Shown piece by piece: positions 7,140 to 11,369 of a stretch of DNA of 13,030 nt. The notes under the pieces were generated by a model, which saw only the letters and a program-made list of their open reading frames with translations, was not told the origin of the DNA and did no database searches. This DNA comes from Lachnospiraceae bacterium UBA3287. GTDB lineage: Bacteria > Bacillota > Clostridia > Lachnospirales > Lachnospiraceae. The translations under genes were made by a program, and so were the position numbers. How positions within the stretch are numbered: the first letter of the stretch is position 1; every line of letters begins with the position of its first letter. The stretch covers positions 1 to 13,030 of the forward strand of contig DETN01000084.1 of assembly GCA_002362155.1 (NCBI GenBank). The letters are read 5' to 3'.

Positions 7140-7798
7140 TGAAAAAGACAGGGAAATGTATCCTGGTCTGCGCGGGAGACATGGGAGAGGAAGAGATCCT
7201 TTATAAGGAAGGAGATTTTCTGATCGCCGTGGACGGGGGCCTGGGGTATCTGGCGGAGCGGAACATGGTGCCCGACTATATCCTGGGGGATTTTGATTCC
7301 CTGAAGGATGAATATTTCTCTATCCTGTCCGCCTTCCGGGAAAAGCACCCCGGGGAAGTCACCACCCTGCCCGTGGAAAAGGACGATACGGATACCGTTG
7401 CCGCGGCAAGGCTGGGGCTGGAAAGGGGCTATAAAGACTTTATTATTTACGGGGGCCTGGGAGGCAGGCGCCTGGACCATACCCTGGCCAATATCCAGAC
7501 CCTGGTCTTTCTGAAAAAGCAGGGGGCCCGGGCCCTCCTTACGGGGAAGGGAACGGATCTCTTTGTCCTTAGCGGGGAGACCGCCTCTTTTGACGGGGAT
7601 TTCGAGGGGACCTTTTCCCTCTTTGCCCTGGATCCGGAGGTCAAAGGCGTTACCATCCGGGGCATGAAATACCCTCTGGAGGACGGCACGCTCACATCAT
7701 CCTTCCCTCTGGGGGTCAGCAATCATATCTCAAAGGGGCAGAGGGCCAGCGTCTGTGTGGGAGAGGGAATGGCTCTGGCAGTCCTGATCAGAGGGTAA
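7139..7798 (+). CDS. thiN: Thiamine pyrophosphokinase
   Basis: This enzyme transfers pyrophosphate from ATP to thiamine, giving the active cofactor. Typical motifs are AVDGG at 30-34, GDFDSL at 50-55, LPVEKDDTDT at 77-86, GGLGGRRLDHTLAN at 105-118, and a C-terminal GVSNHI near 193. The length of 219 residues fits the family. The ATG at 7139 shares its first base with the pncC stop. A GGAG lies five bases upstream; the in-frame GTG at 7136 is less likely. Co-translation with pncC puts two cofactor-salvage enzymes together (NAD and thiamine). No thiamine riboswitch is visible upstream, and no clear terminator follows before the promoter at 7851. Confidence 0.93.
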   Translation: MKKTGKCILVCAGDMGEEEILYKEGDFLIAVDGGLGYLAERNMVPDYILGDFDSLKDEYFSILSAFREKHPGEVTTLPVEKDDTDTVAAARLGLERGYKDFIIYGGLGGRRLDHTLANIQTLVFLKKQGARALLTGKGTDLFVLSGETASFDGDFEGTFSLFALDPEVKGVTIRGMKYPLEDGTLTSSFPLGVSNHISKGQRASVCVGEGMALAVLIRG

Positions 7799-7850
7799 AG
7801 TGCAGTAAAGAACTTGCAAAAGTGGTGCAGAGTCTGTTAATTTTGTGGAA

Positions 7851-7879
7851 TTGACGAATCCTTCTGTAATTGTTACAAT
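7851..7879 (+). promoter_or_regulatory. Promoter of the secreted leucine-rich-repeat gene
   Basis: TTGACG (7851-7856), 17 bases, then TACAAT (7874-7879). Transcription would start near 7886, with a leader of about 65 AT-rich bases. The 7799-7850 stretch just upstream holds no recognisable element. Confidence 0.8.
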
Positions 7880-7880
7880 T
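7868..7880. promoter_or_regulatory. Candidate operator palindrome over the -10 element
   Basis: AATTGT-T-ACAATT is a perfect inverted repeat with one central base, and it covers the -10 hexamer. A related perfect palindrome, ACAATATTGT, lies downstream in the leader at 7917-7926. Both contain ATTGT half-sites. The position would suit a repressor, but AT-rich promoter DNA gives short palindromes by chance. Confidence 0.4.
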
Positions 7881-7950
7881 TTGTTAAAAGCTAGAAATAA
7901 ATTTGAAACGACTATGACAATATTGTAATGACTCAGTCACCAGAGGGATT

Positions 7951-9039
7951 ATGAAAAAACTTATTCATGCACTTTTCAGTATCTGTCTTGTTCTTGCTCT
8001 GACATTTTCCATCACATCCGGCGCATCCGCGGCGGAAACTGCTTCCGCAGACATTACCCGCGGCAGCTGCGGCGCATCCGTCACATATGAATTCAATCGC
8101 AGCACCGGGATCCTGATCATTAAGGGCAGCGGCAGGATGGACGACTTCTTAAAGAGCGGAACAGCACCCTGGTACAAGGACAGGCTGAACGTAAAAAATA
8201 TCATCATCGGCGAAGGCGTAACTTATCTCGGCGAGTACGCCTTCAAATACTGCCAGGCAGAGAACGTGGCAGTTTCATCCAGCGTCAAAGAGATCGGCAT
8301 GAAGGCCTTCATCTATACAGACAGCCTCAAGCAGGTCTATTACAGCGGTACAAAAAGCCAGTTTTCGGCTATCCAGATCGCCAGCGGAAACTCCGCCTTC
8401 AAGACTGCTCCCGTGTCCTACGAATCTTCCCTGTCTCTGGCTTCCGTAAGCCCTGCTTCCGCAGCCATAACGGAGACTTCTTCTCTGACCTATACCTTCA
8501 GCAGCGGCGTCCTGACCATTAAGGGCAAAGGCGCCATGAAGAATTATATTGCCGACATGTCCGGCCGCCCCGAATGGATCAAATACAAAAGCCAGGCCAA
8601 ATCCATCGTGATCGCTTCCGGCGTTACATCCATCGGCGACTACGCCTTCTCCGATTTCACTGCCGTGACTTCGGTGACCATTCCTTCCACCGTGACCAAG
8701 ATCGGCTACAGGGCCTTCTATAAGAATTACGCCCTGAAGATCGTGACCCTTCCCAATTCCGTCACTTCCGTCGGAAAGAACGCTTTCCAGAACTGCACGG
8801 GCCTGGAAAAGGTGACCCTGTCCGGATCTCTCTCCGAGATCCCCGCCTACTGCTTCAGCCAGTGCTCCAGCCTCAGGACCGTCACCCTTACGTCCCGCAC
8901 GGCCAGGATCAACTCCTGTGCCTTTGACGGCACCGCTCTGGAGACCGTAAGCTTCAGAGGGACCGCCGCCGCTTTCAAAAGCATTACCGTTGCAAGCGGA
9001 AACACACCCTTCAAAAACGCGAAGGTATCCTATATCTGA
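7951..9039 (+). CDS. Secreted BspA-type leucine-rich-repeat protein
   Basis: This is an exported 362-residue protein of the BspA-like LRR_5 class, which is abundant on the surface of gut and oral bacteria. A signal peptide is clear: MKK, a hydrophobic core, then a likely cut after ASA near residue 27. The mature part is two versions of one module. Each begins with a TYxF...GxLxIKGxGxM strand region (45-63 and 180-196), then has an xWxKYK/WYKD segment, then LRR units of the IPSTVTKIGYRAFYKN type. Each ends with a TxxxFxxIxxASGNxxFKxAxVSY block (134-157 and 338-361). The second half has more LRR units. No LPXTG, SLH or cell-wall repeat is visible, so it may be released or loosely held. The binding partner is unknown. 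The gene has its own promoter and terminator. Confidence 0.88.
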   Translation: MKKLIHALFSICLVLALTFSITSGASAAETASADITRGSCGASVTYEFNRSTGILIIKGSGRMDDFLKSGTAPWYKDRLNVKNIIIGEGVTYLGEYAFKYCQAENVAVSSSVKEIGMKAFIYTDSLKQVYYSGTKSQFSAIQIASGNSAFKTAPVSYESSLSLASVSPASAAITETSSLTYTFSSGVLTIKGKGAMKNYIADMSGRPEWIKYKSQAKSIVIASGVTSIGDYAFSDFTAVTSVTIPSTVTKIGYRAFYKNYALKIVTLPNSVTSVGKNAFQNCTGLEKVTLSGSLSEIPAYCFSQCSSLRTVTLTSRTARINSCAFDGTALETVSFRGTAAAFKSITVASGNTPFKNAKVSYI

Positions 9040-9066
9040 TAAAAACAAAGCCCTGGAGGATCAGAC

Positions 9067-9127
9067 GGCCCCCCGGGCATGAGAGGGGGCCTCGGCGCTG
9101 ATATATTTCGGCGCCGGAGCCCTTTTT
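9067..9127 (+). terminator. Terminator after the leucine-rich-repeat gene, with a competing upstream stem
   Basis: GGGCCTCGGCGC (within 9087-9098) pairs with GCGCCGGAGCCC (9111-9122) with two bulges, followed by TTTTT (9123-9127). An alternative stem pairs GGCCCCC (9067-9073) with GGGGGCC (9085-9091). This uses the same bases as the base of the terminator stem, so the two are mutually exclusive. The element starts 28 bases after the stop codon and most simply ends that gene. Confidence 0.75.
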
Positions 9128-9140
9128 GACAGGCATATGT

Positions 9141-9170
9141 ATGATCACGATGGGATCTCATCGTGATCAT
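9141..9170. repeat. Perfect 12-bp inverted repeat upstream of the glutamine-synthetase-like gene
   Basis: ATGATCACGATG (9141-9152) and CATCGTGATCAT (9159-9170) are exact reverse complements around GGATCT. No T-run follows directly, so it is a poor terminator. It ends two bases before the TTGACT -35 candidate at 9173, a position that would suit an operator. Each arm contains TGATCA. It does not match the GlnR/TnrA-type TGTNA-N7-TNACA pattern. Confidence 0.8.
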
Positions 9171-9172
9171 TA

Positions 9173-9201
9173 TTGACTTACAGAGCATTTTCGCATAAAC
9201 T
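9173..9201 (+). promoter_or_regulatory. Possible promoter of the glutamine-synthetase-like / ANTAR operon
   Basis: TTGACT (9173-9178) is a good -35; TAAACT (9196-9201), 17 bases on, is a moderate -10. Transcription would start near 9208, about 20 bases before the hexaloop hairpin. TTGACA at 9126-9131 is a better -35 but has no -10 at suitable spacing. Confidence 0.5.
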
Positions 9202-9227
9202 TCATTCATAAAATAATACAGCAGCTG

Positions 9228-9272
9228 CAGGCAGGGAGGCCTGACCCGGGGGTCAGTGTGTCCCTGCCTTTT
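9228..9272 (+). promoter_or_regulatory. Candidate ANTAR-type antiterminator hairpin overlapping a terminator
   Basis: Antiterminator form: CAGGC (9228-9232) pairs with GCCTG (9239-9243) around the hexaloop AGGGAG (A1, G4). Terminator form: GGCAGGGA (9230-9237) pairs with TCCCTGCC (9261-9268), with an inner CTGACC/GGTCAG stem (9241-9246 with 9251-9256), followed by TTTT (9269-9272). The two forms share bases and exclude each other. ANTAR proteins are known to bind hairpins with hexaloops having A1 and G4, and an ANTAR gene lies in this operon. The usual first (P1) hexaloop hairpin was not found upstream, and the U-run is short. Confidence 0.6.
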
Positions 9273-9307
9273 ACGTAGGCAGAGGAAAACAGAAAAAAGG
9301 AGAGAGT

Positions 9308-10645
9308 ATGAGCAGACTTACCAAAGACGATATTTTCAGACTGGTGGAAGAAGAGGACGTGGAATTTATCCGCCTGCAGTTCATTGATATTTTCGGCAGA
9401 TGCAGGAACATCGCCGTCACGGCGGACCACCTGGAGGAAGCCCTGGACCGGGAGTTTTCCGTGGAGGCCGCAGGGATCAGCGGCTTTGCCTCCTCTGGAA
9501 GCGGAGATCTCTACCTGCATCCGGACCTGGACACCTTCGAGATCTTTCCCTGGAGGCCCCAGCACGGCAAGGTGGCCAGACTTTTCTGCGATCTTTATAC
9601 GGAGGAGGGAGTGCCCTACACCAGCGACTCCAGGCAGATCCTGAACAGGGTCCTGGAAGAGGCCGCCGCAAAGGGACTGACCTTCGAAGTGGATCCGGAG
9701 CTGGAATTCTATCTTTTCCACCTGGACGACTTCGGAAGGCCCACTACCCTGACCCATGAGCAGGCCGGCTACCTGGACGTGGCCCCGGCAGACCTGGGAG
9801 AGAATGTCAGAAGAGAGATCATTCAGAACCTGCAGGATATGGGCTTCCAGATCACCTCCTCCCATCACGAGATGGCCCCCGCCCAGCACGAGATCGACTT
9901 CGTGGGAGACAGGCCGGACAGGGCGGCGGACCAGATCCTGACTTACAAGATGGCGGTCAAGACGGTGGCCAAAAAGCACGGCCTCCACGCAACCTTCATG
10001 CCAAAGCCCCTTTCGGGCCAGTACGGATCCGGCATGCATATCATCCTCAAGGCCTTCGACGGGGAGGGCCATGACGCCTTCGCCGATCCTTCCATGGAAG
10101 GCGGAGTATCGGAAACGGGCCGTCTTTTCCTGGCGGGCATCCTGGACCACATCAGGGGGATGAGCCTTGTGACCAATCCCCTGGTCAATTCCTATAAGAG
10201 ACTGGTCAGGGGCTATGACGCTCCGGTGGACATCTCCTGGTCCTTTGTCAGGTCCAACCGTTCGGCCCTGATTCATATGGGAAAAAGAAAGGGCCGGGTG
10301 TGCCTGGAGCTCCGCAATCCCGACTGCACCTGCAATCCCTATCTGACCCTGGCCCTGTGCATCGCTGCCGGCATGGACGGCATCGAAAGGGGGCTGGACC
10401 TGCCGGAGAAAACGGAACTCAATCTCTTCAGACTTTCCTCCCGCCAGCTCAGAGAGATGAACATAGACCGCCTTCCCAGGACCATGGGCGAAGCCATCGT
10501 GGCCTACGAGGAGGACGACTTTATCCGGGAGACCCTGGGCAGGGAAACCTGGTTCTCCTATCTGAAGGCCAAGCGCAGGGAATGGAAGGAATACAGATCC
10601 ATGGTCTCCCAGTGGGAGCTTGACCAGTACCTGAGCATTTATTAA
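9308..10645 (+). CDS. Glutamine synthetase family protein (type I-like, divergent active site)
   Basis: The fold is that of type I glutamine synthetase, which joins glutamate and ammonia using ATP and works as a dodecamer. The length of 445 residues is normal. Conserved blocks are IRLQFIDIFG (21-30), PDLDTFEIFPW (72-82), DPELEFYLF (129-137), SSHHEMAPAQHEIDF (184-198), KHGLHATFMPKP (223-234), GSGMH (240-244), NSYKRL (294-299), NRS (317-319) and NPYL (343-346). Compared with the B. subtilis enzyme as I recall it, normally fixed positions differ: FDGSSIEGF reads VEAAGISGF (52-60), feedback Arg62 is Ser, the GYEAP flap is GYDAP (Asp304), and LIRIP reads LIHMG. It may be a true glutamine synthetase with altered control or a gamma-glutamyl-amine ligase. 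AAGGAGA precedes the ATG. The leader carries a terminator-like hairpin and the next gene encodes an ANTAR regulator. Confidence 0.88.
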   Translation: MSRLTKDDIFRLVEEEDVEFIRLQFIDIFGRCRNIAVTADHLEEALDREFSVEAAGISGFASSGSGDLYLHPDLDTFEIFPWRPQHGKVARLFCDLYTEEGVPYTSDSRQILNRVLEEAAAKGLTFEVDPELEFYLFHLDDFGRPTTLTHEQAGYLDVAPADLGENVRREIIQNLQDMGFQITSSHHEMAPAQHEIDFVGDRPDRAADQILTYKMAVKTVAKKHGLHATFMPKPLSGQYGSGMHIILKAFDGEGHDAFADPSMEGGVSETGRLFLAGILDHIRGMSLVTNPLVNSYKRLVRGYDAPVDISWSFVRSNRSALIHMGKRKGRVCLELRNPDCTCNPYLTLALCIAAGMDGIERGLDLPEKTELNLFRLSSRQLREMNIDRLPRTMGEAIVAYEEDDFIRETLGRETWFSYLKAKRREWKEYRSMVSQWELDQYLSIY

Positions 10646-10665
10646 TTGCGAGTATACAAAGAACC

Positions 10666-11220
10666 ATGCAGAAGATCATTGTTGCCTTCGGACGGGCCGA
10701 AGACTCTCAGAAAATAAAAAGCATACTGATGCGCAGCGGGTACAGCGTGGCGGCTGCCTGCACCACCGGCGCGAGAGTCCTGTCCGTATCCGACGGAGAA
10801 GGCGGCATTGTGATCTGCGGGTTCAGACTCTCGGACATGAACTGCATGCAGCTGGCGGAGGACCTGCCTGCCGGCTACCAGATCCTTCTTGTGGCGTCTC
10901 CCCAGAGGATCGAAGAGGCGGACCTTCCCAGGGGGACAGTCTGCCTGCCCCTGCCCCTGAAGGTGCCGGACCTTCTTTCCACCCTGGAGATCATGCTGAA
11001 CGGTCTGGAGCGGAGGCGCCGCCCGGGCAGGCCGGCAAAGAAGGTCCGGTCCGAAAAGGACCGCAGGACCATCGAGGAAGCCAAGGCCCTTTTAATGGAG
11101 CGAAACCACATGACGGAGCCGGAAGCCCACCGCTACCTGCAGAAGTGCGCCATGGATTCGGGCAACAGTCTCGCCGATACGGCGGCCATGCTCATAGCCA
11201 TGACCGGCCATTTACTGTAA
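10666..11220 (+). CDS. ANTAR-domain transcription antiterminator with degenerate receiver domain (NitR-like)
   Basis: ANTAR proteins bind paired hexaloop hairpins in nascent mRNA and prevent termination. Residues 1-112 look like a CheY-type receiver, but the phosphorylation pocket is missing: the acidic pair after strand 1 is replaced (IIVAFGRAED), and the phosphoacceptor site reads VICGFRLSDM, with Gly52 where Asp is expected. A basic linker follows at 115-134 (RRRRPGRPAKK). The ANTAR three-helix domain is at about 126-184, with the hallmark EEAKALLMERNHMTEPEAHRY and then AMDSGNSLADTAAMLI. The gene starts 20 bases after the glutamine-synthetase-like gene, with no good ribosome site, so its yield may be low. 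glnA-nitR pairs of this type are known in clostridia. The likely target is the 9228-9272 leader (inference). Confidence 0.9.
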   Translation: MQKIIVAFGRAEDSQKIKSILMRSGYSVAAACTTGARVLSVSDGEGGIVICGFRLSDMNCMQLAEDLPAGYQILLVASPQRIEEADLPRGTVCLPLPLKVPDLLSTLEIMLNGLERRRRPGRPAKKVRSEKDRRTIEEAKALLMERNHMTEPEAHRYLQKCAMDSGNSLADTAAMLIAMTGHLL

Positions 11221-11253
11221 ACAGGGGCCTTTCAGGTAAAGAATTTGTTAAAC

Positions 11254-11290
11254 TTTGACGAAATTGTTACGGATATTTGACGATTATTAC
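11254..11290 (+). repeat. Direct repeat overlapping the -35 of the cell-wall-binding protein gene
   Basis: TTTGACGAAATTGTTAC (11254-11270) is followed by TTTGACGATTATTAC (11276-11290). The copies start 22 bases apart, about two helical turns. The second copy includes the -35 hexamer. The words TTGACGA and ATTGTTAC also occur in the promoter region of the leucine-rich-repeat gene (7851-7876). Confidence 0.55.
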
Positions 11291-11305
11291 TTTTTGCTGT
11301 ATTAT
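11277..11305 (+). promoter_or_regulatory. Promoter of the secreted cell-wall-binding repeat protein
   Basis: TTGACG (11277-11282), 17 bases, TATTAT (11300-11305). Transcription would start near 11312, giving a leader of about 58 bases. I see no convincing terminator between the ANTAR gene and this promoter. Confidence 0.8.
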
Positions 11306-11369
11306 TAATTCGGATTCAGCAACCGGCTCTGTTTTTGCAGGGCCCGCAGATTTTTTCCGAGAGGATCGT

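Noticed and set aside
9126..9145. TTGACA plus TATGAT as a promoter for the glutamine-synthetase-like gene
   Set aside because: The two hexamers are only eight bases apart; no -10 lies at 16-18 bases from the TTGACA.
9141..9170. The 12-bp inverted repeat as the first (P1) ANTAR hairpin
   Set aside because: Its hexaloop GGATCT lacks A1 and G4, and it is nearly 60 bases from the AGGGAG hairpin, too far for the usual pair. It also likely lies upstream of the transcription start.
9048..9307. A glutamine riboswitch or T-box in the leader
   Set aside because: I could not find a conserved riboswitch core or a T-box bulge sequence; the hairpins are explained by terminators and the ANTAR-type overlap.
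9206..10276. Minus-strand open frame opposite the glutamine-synthetase-like gene
   Set aside because: It is a mirror frame of a conserved enzyme and has no independent support.
11320..11357. Attenuator in the leader of the cell-wall-binding protein
   Set aside because: A TTTTTT run follows a GC-rich patch, but the best stem is only TCTG/CAGA with weak inner pairs.
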